From contig JAHRVS010000260.1 of assembly GCA_019090565.1 (NCBI GenBank), positions 1 to 7,787 of the forward strand: DNA of 7,787 bases. The letters are read 5' to 3'. Made by a program: the position numbers and the translations under genes. Under the pieces are notes generated by a model. It saw nothing but the letters and a program-made list of their open reading frames with translations. It did not search any database and had not been told where the DNA came from. Positions 1-5,537 of the stretch are shown here, in pieces. Position 1 is the stretch's first letter, and every line of letters begins with the position of its first letter. This DNA comes from Gammaproteobacteria bacterium (GTDB taxonomy: Bacteria; Pseudomonadota; Gammaproteobacteria; Pseudomonadales; UBA3067).

Positions 1-492
1 AGATAAACTGGCGGCCTGACTGATCAAGGAAAAATCCATCGCTTCTTGAACAGAGTTAGACACCAACATAGCAAAACCGGTAGAACGTACTGCCATGACA
101 TCGCTATGATCACAAAAAATTGATAAAGCGTGCGTAGCAATCGAGCGGGCCGCAACATGTATTACCGTTGGCGTTAATTCGCCAGCAATCTTGTACATAT
201 TGGGAATCATCAGAAGCAAACCTTGGGATGCGGTAAACGTGGTAGTTAGCGCGCCACCTTGCAATGCACCATGCACCGCCCCCGCAGCACCGCCTTCGCT
301 TTGCATCTCGATCACTCTTGGCACAACACCCCATAAATTAGGCTGCGCTGCCGCCGACCAGGCATCAGCCCATTCGCCCATAGGTGATGCGGGTGTAATA
401 GGATAAATGGCGATCACCTCATTGATCTTATGAGCCACCCGTGCACAGGCCTCGTTCCCATCAATCGTCACACTTTGTGATTGCTTAGGCAT
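1..492 (-). CDS. nifJ: Pyruvate:ferredoxin (flavodoxin) oxidoreductase, N-terminal part
   Basis: This is the first 164 codons of a leftward gene cut by the window edge; the full family protein is about 1,200 residues. NifJ-type PFOR oxidises pyruvate with CoA to acetyl-CoA and CO2 and passes electrons to ferredoxin or flavodoxin in the cytoplasm, using thiamine pyrophosphate and iron-sulfur clusters. The visible part is domain I. It carries YPITPASPMGEWAD (about residues 30-43), EMQSEGGAAGAVHGAL (62-77), TTTFTASQGLLLMIPNMYK (83-101) and HVAARSIATHALSIF (112-126). By alignment from memory with the Desulfovibrio enzyme, Thr33, Glu66 and Arg116 are the active-site Thr, Glu and Arg. The ATG at 490-492 has an AAAGGAG ribosome site (502-508) at 9-base spacing. 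No defect is visible in the part seen. The cluster-binding domains lie outside the window, so intactness cannot be judged. Confidence 0.95.
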   Translation of the reverse strand, partial: MPKQSQSVTIDGNEACARVAHKINEVIAIYPITPASPMGEWADAWSAAAQPNLWGVVPRVIEMQSEGGAAGAVHGALQGGALTTTFTASQGLLLMIPNMYKIAGELTPTVIHVAARSIATHALSIFCDHSDVMAVRSTGFAMLVSNSVQEAMDFSLISQAASLS

Positions 493-501
493 CCCCTCAG
501 T

Positions 502-508
502 CTCCTTT
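502..508 (-). promoter_or_regulatory. Ribosome binding site of nifJ
   Basis: AAAGGAG on the minus strand, nine bases before the ATG. It supports the chosen start, which also agrees with the usual position of the family N-terminus (VTIDGNEA a few residues in). Confidence 0.8.
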
Positions 509-589
509 ACAGTTAACTGCCGTCGTAACTAAAGTTGGTAATGAACACATACAGCTTAATCCAGCCATGGGAACATTGATAGGGTGGGT

Positions 590-611
590 GGGGTCAGGTT
601 GATCCTACCCC
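590..611. repeat. GC-rich imperfect inverted repeat, possible IS end or junction
   Basis: GGGGT-C-AGG-TTGAT-CCT-ACCCC forms an 8-bp stem with one bulged C. No T-tract follows on either strand, so it is not an obvious terminator. The right half, TGATCCTACCCC (600-611), resembles the TGA-plus-C-run ends of some IS3-family elements, and an IS3 orfA remnant starts 55 bases further right. The left half (GGGGTCAGGTTGA) could be the opposite end of another copy, which would make this an abutted-end junction. No matching second end is visible further right. It lies about 100 bases upstream of nifJ, so a regulatory role is also possible. Confidence 0.35.
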
Positions 612-633
612 GATTTGATGCGCGCTCTTTAAC

Positions 634-648
634 GGGGGCAGTACCCCC
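634..648. repeat. Short GC hairpin ahead of the orfA remnant
   Basis: GGGGG-CAGTA-CCCCC, a perfect 5-bp stem with a 5-base loop, 18 bases before the ATG of the orfA remnant. In an intact element this position would be in the orfA leader, where a hairpin can limit transposase translation. That role is only an inference. Confidence 0.35.
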
Positions 649-666
649 ATAAAAAGAAACGTGAGC

Positions 667-843
667 ATGGCCAAGAAACCCAGACAGGCATACAGTAGCC
701 AGTTGAAGCGAGGAGCTGTTGTTTAGCTTGAGCATGGAGGTAAGCCAGCACCCGCGTTAGCCAGTGAGTTGGGCATACGCGGGAATCAACGGTATAAATG
801 GAAAGCACAAAAAAATGGGTCAAGTGATGAATTAATATATTAA
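667..843 (+). pseudogene. IS3-family transposase OrfA remnant with internal TAG
   Basis: The reading frame begins MAKKPRQAYSSQLKRGAVV, then meets TAG at 724-726, then continues LEHGGKPAPALASELGIRG and NQRYKWKAQ to TAA at 841-843. This is the N-terminal helix-turn-helix part of IS3-type OrfA (compare the family pattern K-R-x-A-V...L...G.x.x.QLYKWK), which binds the element ends. Intact OrfA is usually about 90-100 residues and is followed by OrfB with the DDE catalytic core. Here there are only 58 codons, no leucine-zipper part and no OrfB, so the element is truncated as well as interrupted. The single stop with otherwise conserved sequence suggests fairly recent decay, though stop-codon readthrough cannot be excluded from sequence alone. 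Confidence 0.7.
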
Positions 844-935
844 ACCAGTCTCTCTTTCGCATTTGCCGCACTATTTTGCTAAGGTTCTTCAGCGATACAT
901 TTTAATATTGGCATCACATCTGAGGATAACGGGGC

Positions 936-1040
936 ATGAGCGATGAGAGCCCAGTACTTTTTACGGTAGCAAGGGCTGTATTTCCGGCGAGGTTTTACTG
1001 CGTTCAGCACGGCTTATGGCTGTTGTTATTTAGCGAATAG
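936..1040 (+). CDS. Possible small protein, 34 residues
   Basis: This ORF starts MSDESPVLFTVARAVF and ends GLWLLLFSE, with a hydrophobic C-terminal run. A GAGG (922-925) lies ten bases before the ATG. The TAG stop at 1038-1040 is two bases before the stem of a strong terminator, which is the spacing expected for a short transcribed gene. I do not recognise the protein. An ORF this short can arise by chance, and the stretch could instead be the 3' end of a small RNA or of the old IS transcript. Confidence 0.25.
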   Translation: MSDESPVLFTVARAVFPARFYCVQHGLWLLLFSE

Positions 1041-1042
1041 GG

Positions 1043-1079
1043 AGCCATCTAGGTGCGGTGCTGGATGGCTATATTTTTT
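1043..1079 (+). terminator. Rho-independent terminator, rightward
   Basis: AGCCATC (1043-1049) pairs perfectly with GATGGCT (1064-1070) around a 14-base loop, and ATATTTTTT follows at 1071-1079. The T-tract is present only in the rightward direction. It would stop transcription coming from the IS remnant or small ORF before it runs antisense into the HHE-motif gene. Confidence 0.75.
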
Positions 1080-1173
1080 GTACGCATTTAGTCGTATGTG
1101 AGTGTTTCGTAGGAAATTAAATAGCCAACTAATAGGGGGTATTTAGCCTTTTTTCTGCTCACGTAATGGACGG

Positions 1174-1992
1174 TCACATAGTAAAAAAATCTTCTGACAT
1201 ACTGGTATAGAAGTTCTTTGTTAGCTCGTATTTTTGACGAACTCTCGGGTATTTCTCTGATAAGCTCTTGAGCTTTTGAGGGTCCATAAAAATCATCTCA
1301 GCATACATATTAAAGTCATTTTCGAGGGTGGATTGCCCATATTTTGAAACAAATCCCTCTTCATGAGATCCTACGTTATCTCCCGATTCATTGGCCTCGG
1401 TTACTGCCGCTAAAACTTCGTTATAAGAATCTACGTAAGCAAATTCTTCGGGGTTAATTGAAGACCAGGCTTCTTTGGGAAATGGATGATCTCTAAAAAA
1501 TATAGAGCTTAGCTCATGGTGGAAAACGTTAGCCATATAGGTATTGTCGTAGCCTTCCTCTATTGCGCCTCCAGTGAGATATATCGAGTTGCCTATGGAT
1601 GTTCCTCCATATCCAACACCATAAAAGCTTAATTCTTTAAAAAGATAAATAGTTGATAGATTTTGTTTAATAACTTCGACCGGATACTTCTCTAGTTCAC
1701 GTTCTAAGTTTTTAATAAAGCGGTTTAAATTGGCTTTCTCAATAGGCTCTGCGGTAGCACTAGAAGGTGGGAGCAACCAATAATCGGGGATTGCTTCTTC
1801 AGCAACACCATGCTTAATTATTATATTGTATTTTAATTCAATTCTTTCAATATCCTGCGTTACATCCTCTAGATTCAGGCGCCACTGAGAAAGCCACGAC
1901 TCATCAAATCCCCCTCTTTGGAGGAGGTTGAACCCCATCAACGCAAAAGCCAGGGCAACTAGGAGTCTATATCTGATCTGGCGCAATACCAT
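1174..1992 (-). CDS. Membrane-anchored or exported protein with HHELSS zincin-like motif
   Basis: A 272-residue protein; residues are numbered from the ATG at 1992. That start is preferred because a GAGGGG lies just before it; the ATG at 2019 adds nine residues and has no good ribosome site. Residues 1-20 (VLRQIRYRLLVALAFALMGF) are a basic stretch then a hydrophobic segment, so a signal anchor or signal peptide. Around residue 158 is FHHELSSIFF: an HE pair as in HExxH metallopeptidases, but with Ser163 where the second zinc histidine should be. Further on, LENDFNMYAEMIFMDP (about 223-238) supplies acidic residues at a distance suitable for a third ligand. I infer an extracytoplasmic gluzincin-related protein, possibly with altered metal binding or no catalysis. 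It overlaps the LysM gene by 26 bases and is surely co-transcribed with it. Base composition is strikingly AT-rich in places (12 G/C in 1621-1680). No named family is claimed. Confidence 0.75.
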   Translation of the reverse strand: MVLRQIRYRLLVALAFALMGFNLLQRGGFDESWLSQWRLNLEDVTQDIERIELKYNIIIKHGVAEEAIPDYWLLPPSSATAEPIEKANLNRFIKNLERELEKYPVEVIKQNLSTIYLFKELSFYGVGYGGTSIGNSIYLTGGAIEEGYDNTYMANVFHHELSSIFFRDHPFPKEAWSSINPEEFAYVDSYNEVLAAVTEANESGDNVGSHEEGFVSKYGQSTLENDFNMYAEMIFMDPQKLKSLSEKYPRVRQKYELTKNFYTSMSEDFFTM

Positions 1993-2998
1993 GCCCCTCA
2001 ATTTGAATAGGTGCCCCATGGTTGATTGACTTTATAATAGTCATACCAGATGTGAACATTGCTGATGCCGCAGCAAAACTCGGTGCGTCATTCAGAATCC
2101 CCGCCCCCCATGTTGCAATGTCTTCCCCCACTGTCGCGACACAAATAACGATCGCTCCAGAGATTAGAGCGCTAGCAGTCAGGATATCCATATTAATTAG
2201 GGCTCCGGGCTCTAGGGCTCGGGAGTATTCAGGTTTAAACCTAGGGGCGGCCATTCGTTGTGCGGAAGTGCTAGGCGGGCGAGGGGTTAATTCAATATCA
2301 ATGCTTAGGCCACTTGTTAGGTAGACAAATTGATCAACTTTTCCTTTAATGGAGGGTGTGCCAATGCTTCCTTTCAAAACAGGCAAGCCAGTTATTGATG
2401 ATGTGCCCGCCGCAACTTTTGTTGTAAGCGCGCGAGGGTGATCAGAATGGAATGTGATTCCGCATTCAAAGGTGATTTTACCTGTCTCCGCATCGAGCCC
2501 AACTTGTGATTCTGCAACTAATTTCCCAAGCGCGTAATCAGCGGGTCTTTTGGCTGCGACCTGAAATCCTGATCTCGTGATAGCAGCGATATCTATCGAA
2601 TTTCGATCTTGTAAAGTAATCGATCCATTTAAAACTATGGTCGCGACATAAGTAGGCGACGCAACCGTAATTGGAGGCAGTTTGTTTAGATCGTATTTGA
2701 AAGGAATGCTGCGAACTTTACTGGCTGCTTTTGTTTTTCCCGCATAAGGCTTTGGTTTTGGGGTTAGCTTATTAGTGCCAACCGAAGAGCCCCTTGGATT
2801 CTGGCCTCCAGGGATGTATATGTTTTGGTTAATAAAAATCAAGTCAGGGTCAGTGATTTTCATCCCCGTTCTATTTGTTACAGCGGCACTGTTATTGTGC
2901 TCATATATTTCAGGCCAGCGTGCTGGGTTCCCTAAGTGAGTGGCCGCGATACCGCTTAAGGTGTCACCATTTTTAACTACGTATAGTTTTCCTAACAC
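1967..2998 (-). CDS. LysM-domain protein with C-terminal hydrophobic segment
   Basis: A 343-residue protein. Residues 5-63 are a LysM domain (YVVKNGDTLSGIAATHLGN, then WPEIYEHNN, then a DPDLIFINQNIYIPGG ending), which normally binds peptidoglycan or chitin-like sugars. A Pro/Lys-rich linker (about 64-95) leads to a middle region (about 96-245) that reads as beta-rich and that I do not recognise. Residues about 267-325 are rich in Ala, Gly, Ile and Ser and could form one or two membrane helices. No signal peptide precedes the LysM domain, so export would need a dedicated route, as with phage-tail or injection-apparatus LysM proteins; this is inference. The start is GTG at 2996-2998, with AGGAG at 3004-3008 five bases before it. 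It is the first gene of a two-gene operon with the HHELSS protein, and an envelope or secretion-linked role as a pair is plausible but unproven. Confidence 0.8.
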   Translation of the reverse strand: MLGKLYVVKNGDTLSGIAATHLGNPARWPEIYEHNNSAAVTNRTGMKITDPDLIFINQNIYIPGGQNPRGSSVGTNKLTPKPKPYAGKTKAASKVRSIPFKYDLNKLPPITVASPTYVATIVLNGSITLQDRNSIDIAAITRSGFQVAAKRPADYALGKLVAESQVGLDAETGKITFECGITFHSDHPRALTTKVAAGTSSITGLPVLKGSIGTPSIKGKVDQFVYLTSGLSIDIELTPRPPSTSAQRMAAPRFKPEYSRALEPGALINMDILTASALISGAIVICVATVGEDIATWGAGILNDAPSFAAASAMFTSGMTIIKSINHGAPIQIEGHGIAPDQI

Positions 2999-3002
2999 AA
3001 GC

Positions 3003-3008
3003 TCTCCT
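3003..3008 (-). promoter_or_regulatory. Ribosome binding site fixing a GTG start
   Basis: AGGAGA on the minus strand. The AGGAG core is five bases before GTG (2996-2998). No ATG is available nearby, and the LysM domain begins immediately, so GTG is the likely real start. Confidence 0.7.
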
Positions 3009-3366
3009 ATTCGCTAAAACTCCAACTTTAGTGGCTTATTTTCACACATAATTTTCATTATGCCAATATGAGGCCTTTTTCGGCATGATTAAAGAAGGAT
3101 GCAGGGGAGTGGCTGTATCAAGGCTTTTATCTTTACGAAGCCCTTGTCGCAGGCTACTCTAGCAACGGGCTTTCTCGTTGTATGGTGGCGCAGTAAGAGT
3201 TCTTAGTGGGTTGCCAAAGGTGTCACTATTTCCGCCAAATAAGTTGAAAAGAACCGTCGCCTTCGTCAATGTATTGGGTCAGCTAACGGCCAGCCGAACA
3301 AAAAAAACCGTTGGCGCGCCATACAAGGAATGATGTTTTTAAACTGGGAAATTATACGGAGATAAA
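3009..3366. other. Intergenic region without recognisable gene
   Basis: This holds the upstream regions of two divergent genes. Leftward, CATAAT about 50-60 bases before the LysM gene is a possible -10, but no good -35 goes with it. A 35-codon plus-strand ORF (3099-3206) with hydrophobic residues exists, but its purine-rich AAGAAGG abuts the ATG, too close for a ribosome site, so I do not call it. One hairpin (3138-3172) is listed separately. An A8 run at 3300-3307 follows a CGGCCAGCCG stretch. Nothing resembling a tRNA or transposase was found. Confidence 0.5.
3138..3172. repeat. Inverted repeat with 9-bp stem
   Basis: AAGCCC+TTG (3138-3146) can pair with CAA+GGGCTT (3163-3165 and 3167-3172) with a single bulged C at 3166 and a 16-base loop. 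No T-tract follows on either strand, so it is not a standard terminator. It may be an RNA structure, an operator or the remnant of a repeat element. Confidence 0.4.
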
Positions 3367-3603
3367 ATGAAAACAATGAACTGTAAGCAGTTAGGTGGGG
3401 CATGTGATAAAGCGTTTCATGCGAATACGTTTGAAGAAATGTCAGAGCTGAGTAAGCAGCATGGCATGGAAATGCACCAAAAGCAGGATGCGGCGCATTT
3501 GAAAGCAATGCAAGAAATGGGTGCGCTGATGAAATCCCCTGAAGAAATGAATAAATGGTTTGAGTCTAAGAAGCAAGAGTTCAACTTGCTTCCTGATAGC
3601 TAG
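3367..3603 (+). CDS. Small DUF1059-like protein
   Basis: A 78-residue cytoplasmic protein beginning MKTMNCKQLGGACDKAFHA. The N-terminal half has the DUF1059 pattern: two cysteines (Cys6 and Cys13), Gly before the second cysteine, an acidic TFEEM helix start and then a His-containing helix (HGMEMH). The C-terminal half (about 40-78) is a Met/Lys/Glu-rich helical extension. The family has no established function; the conserved Cys and His residues could bind metal, but that is inference. GGAG (3358-3361) lies five bases before the ATG, supporting the start. It stands alone on this strand between two leftward genes. No clear terminator follows it. Confidence 0.75.
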   Translation: MKTMNCKQLGGACDKAFHANTFEEMSELSKQHGMEMHQKQDAAHLKAMQEMGALMKSPEEMNKWFESKKQEFNLLPDS

Positions 3604-3821
3604 ATTGATCTCTCTTCGTCGTATGCGCTTATCATTTGAATTCAAGCCAGGTTTAGAGGCGCATATTGCGAAAGAAGGAAGGGTTTTCTATGACAACCCT
3701 ACTGCCTAACAGGCTGCTGAAATTCCACTGGCTCGACCCAATAAAACGCAATAATTTATTAGGAAGCTGGGGGTTTTTGGATGCGGAATCATTAATGCCG
3801 TCATGCTCGGCCTCCACGTCC
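3604..3821. other. Spacer, possibly gene debris
   Basis: This separates the DUF1059-like gene from the convergent zinc peptidase gene. It is long for a convergent gap and has no hairpin-plus-T terminator that I can see. Leftward, an open frame without a good start runs through about 3623-3821 (part reads NKLLRFIGSSQWNFSSLLGS); rightward, a 28-codon ORF spans 3623-3709. Neither is recognised. Decayed transposase or other gene remains are possible, but no family motif supports that. Confidence 0.35.
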
Positions 3822-4502
3822 TTACCGCCTAAATACTGCTAACCAGCGGCCCAAATTTAGCAGGCTCATCAATGATTGGGCTAAATAGGTGAGTGCGCAG
3901 GCCAGCAGTATCTTTTCCGCTACCTTGATTTGATCTGGTTCAAGGTAGCCATCTCTCAATATGGGCAGCGCTCTGCCAAAGCTGGCATTAAATTCCACAG
4001 GCAACGTTACGAGGTGCACCAGGGAAAGGGTTAGCATGCTAAGTATTGCTGCGCTAAAAAGTAGGCCGCTAATGAAGGGGGATTTGGTCAGCAGCATGGC
4101 GATAGGTGCAATCATCATGGCGCTCGAGCCGACTTTTTCCATAATCATGGCATTTTTTACTAGCTGGGTACGCATTAAAATAGGCTTGTAGCCCTTGTAA
4201 TGCTGTAGCGCATGGCCTACTTCATGGGCGGCAGTGGCAACGGCTGTTAGCGATTGCCCTGTCATATTCTGCTCGGTGAGACGAACGCACTTTGTTTCGG
4301 GGTCGTAATGGTCGCCTACCTTGCTTTCTTCGAGTGTCACACCCACTAGTTCAAAACGTTTTATTAAGTGCAGAGCCAGTTCACCGCCGGTTCCTTTAAG
4401 GTGAAGGTCTTCATGCTGGTATTTTTGCAATACGTGCTGGGCCCATAGACCCGGTAGTACGATGGTAGCGAGGGTGATGCCGATAAGTATGGCTATGATC
4501 AT
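3822..4502 (-). CDS. YugP-like membrane zinc metallopeptidase (Zn_peptidase_2 family)
   Basis: A 226-residue integral membrane protein with the family layout: an N-terminal membrane helix (about 2-20), a soluble segment with the zinc site HEVGH at 93-97 inside TAAHEVGHALQHYKGY, two hydrophobic helices (about 126-139 and 143-167), LPVEFNASFGRALP at 167-180, and a last hydrophobic helix near 196-215. His93 and His97 are zinc ligands and Glu94 the catalytic base by HExxH rules; Glu170 in PVEFNAS is the likely third ligand. Length is normal for the family. Substrates are generally unknown; it probably cleaves membrane or membrane-near proteins. The ATG at 4502 is right before the first helix, but no Shine-Dalgarno is visible ahead of it (CTCCTTAAAAAAAT). 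A likely promoter lies about 50-75 bases upstream. Confidence 0.88.
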   Translation of the reverse strand: MIIAILIGITLATIVLPGLWAQHVLQKYQHEDLHLKGTGGELALHLIKRFELVGVTLEESKVGDHYDPETKCVRLTEQNMTGQSLTAVATAAHEVGHALQHYKGYKPILMRTQLVKNAMIMEKVGSSAMMIAPIAMLLTKSPFISGLLFSAAILSMLTLSLVHLVTLPVEFNASFGRALPILRDGYLEPDQIKVAEKILLACALTYLAQSLMSLLNLGRWLAVFRR

Positions 4503-4545
4503 ATTTTTTTAAGGAGTCAGAACATTTACGTTATAACTGGGAGAT

Positions 4546-4565
4546 GCGCCTATTAATAATGGCGC
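4546..4565. repeat. Inverted repeat overlapping the putative promoter
   Basis: GCGCC (4546-4550) and GGCGC (4561-4565) flank an AT-only 10-base spacer. The repeat covers the proposed -10 of the zinc peptidase promoter, as an operator would. It could also be chance, since the arms are only five bases. Confidence 0.35.
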
Positions 4566-4577
4566 GTTTGTTGTCAA
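4550..4577 (-). promoter_or_regulatory. Probable sigma-70 promoter of the zinc peptidase gene
   Basis: On the minus strand TTGACA (4577-4572) is a perfect -35. TAATAG (4555-4550) follows after 16 bases as a weak -10. A stronger -10-like TATAAC occurs at 4535-4530 but lacks a good -35. Transcription from the first pair would begin near 4543 and give a leader of about 40 bases. Confidence 0.45.
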
Positions 4578-4597
4578 TCATAGCACGCGCTGAAAAT

Positions 4598-4621
4598 CAG
4601 ACATCAATGCATTGATGTCTG
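4598..4621. repeat. Perfect 24-base palindrome
   Basis: The half-site CAGACATCAATG (4598-4609) is followed with no spacer by its exact reverse complement. It lies 46 bases past the stop of the alpha/beta hydrolase gene and about 20 bases upstream of the -35 of the zinc peptidase gene. As DNA it is a typical dimeric-repressor operator. As leftward RNA it would fold into a 10-bp stem with a four-base loop followed by ATTTTC, a poor terminator. A perfect palindrome of this length is very unlikely by chance in a window this size. Confidence 0.8.
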
Positions 4622-4667
4622 CTCATAGGGCACGCTAAGGGTGGGGTGAGAGCAATTGAAACAGGCT

Positions 4668-5483
4668 TTACCCCATTAGAAAACGTTCAACAGCCTTTTC
4701 TGTCGCGCCCTCATCCATTGACCATGTCAGGTGGCCAATGTTCTCCAGGGTGACTAATTCAGCATTGGGGATTTTTTCTGCCAGCATCTGCCCATTTTTA
4801 TAATCAAGCAGCTGGTCTTCAGTGCCGTGAATGACCAAGGTCGGTATGCTCAGCTGCGGTAGCTTTTCTTCATGGTTGACCGCCATCACGGCCGACATCT
4901 GGTGAAAGATGCCTCTACCGGATCGGCGCTGCGCTAATGAGGCATTCACGATATTTTTATAGTCTTCAGGGTTGGCGTTTATCCATTCAGCGGTAAAATT
5001 GGCAGTGAGCACTTTACTGGCTTTTTCAAATTTGGATGCCTGAGGGTCTACCTGAAAAGCTTGGGCATTTTCTGCTTTCATGGGGGCTTGATTGGGGCCG
5101 CCATGAGAGGTGCCAATTAAAATAAGCTTGCCGACTCGCTCCGGTGAGGCAATCGCTATTTGCTGGCTAATCATTCCACCCATGCTGTGGCCCAAGCAGT
5201 CTACTTTTCTCAACCCTAAATGGTCGATAACGTTGATAACGTCGCCTGCCATGAGTTCAACCGAGTAGGGGCCATCGGGAATGTCGCTTTCTCCGAGGCC
5301 TCTGTTATCGATAACAATTACTTGGCGGTTTTTTGAAAGATTGGCAGACAAATGGCGCCAATCTTCTTTTACACCTGATAAGCCAATGACCATGACCAAG
5401 GGTATTTGGTCAGATTGTTCGCCAAGCACTTGGTAGGCAATTTTTACGTCGTCGTTGATGACGGTGTTGCTAGGGTTACTCAT
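4668..5483 (-). CDS. Alpha/beta hydrolase (enol-lactonase/esterase-like)
   Basis: A 271-residue cytoplasmic hydrolase of the alpha/beta fold. The nucleophile elbow is GHSMGG with Ser100; the acid is Asp223 in HGTEDQLLD; the base is His251 in ENIGHLTW. VMVIGLSGVKEDW (31-42) is the oxyanion-hole region, and VIVIDNRGLGESD (55-67) is the classic strand-loop after it. The layout resembles 3-oxoadipate enol-lactonases and BioH-like esterases, but the sequence alone does not give the substrate, and no catabolic genes surround it. The ATG at 5483 has GAGG (5489-5492) five bases before it. It follows fimT on the same strand by 54 bases, so they may share a transcript. Family length is normal and there is no signal peptide. 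Confidence 0.9.
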   Translation of the reverse strand: MSNPSNTVINDDVKIAYQVLGEQSDQIPLVMVIGLSGVKEDWRHLSANLSKNRQVIVIDNRGLGESDIPDGPYSVELMAGDVINVIDHLGLRKVDCLGHSMGGMISQQIAIASPERVGKLILIGTSHGGPNQAPMKAENAQAFQVDPQASKFEKASKVLTANFTAEWINANPEDYKNIVNASLAQRRSGRGIFHQMSAVMAVNHEEKLPQLSIPTLVIHGTEDQLLDYKNGQMLAEKIPNAELVTLENIGHLTWSMDEGATEKAVERFLMG

Positions 5484-5537
5484 GAATGCCTCGAATAAAA
5501 CTGTTGAATTTTCATATAGATTTGCAGGTGTGCATTT

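Larger units (their letters stand above)
844..1173. other. Intergenic stretch: small ORF and terminator only
   Basis: This runs from the end of the IS remnant to the stop of the HHE-motif gene. I find no OrfB or other recognisable transposase sequence in it. It contains a doubtful 34-codon ORF and one clear rightward terminator, both listed separately. No tRNA or recognisable structured RNA was seen, and no convincing sigma-70 promoter could be placed upstream of the terminator. Confidence 0.5.

Noticed and set aside
629..871. Minus-strand ORF of 80 codons across the IS remnant.
   Set aside because: Antisense to the recognisable OrfA sequence and not itself similar to anything known to me.
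2022..2324. Plus-strand ORF of 100 codons opposite the LysM gene.
   Set aside because: Shadow of the LysM frame; no ribosome site or recognisable domain.
1029..3018. A 13-base sequence TTTAGCGAATAGG at 1029-1041 recurs inverted at 3006-3018, bracketing the LysM/HHELSS pair like terminal repeats.
   Set aside because: About one 13-base match is expected by chance in a window this size, the right copy overlaps the LysM ribosome site, and no target duplication or recombinase is present.
3266..3645. Two minus-strand ORFs (67 and 80 codons) opposite the DUF1059-like gene.
   Set aside because: Shadows; the plus-strand frame has the family pattern and a ribosome site.
3704..3710. GCCTAAC, like one core of an integron attC site.
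   Set aside because: No matching GTTRGGC partner at attC distance and no integrase or cassette structure.
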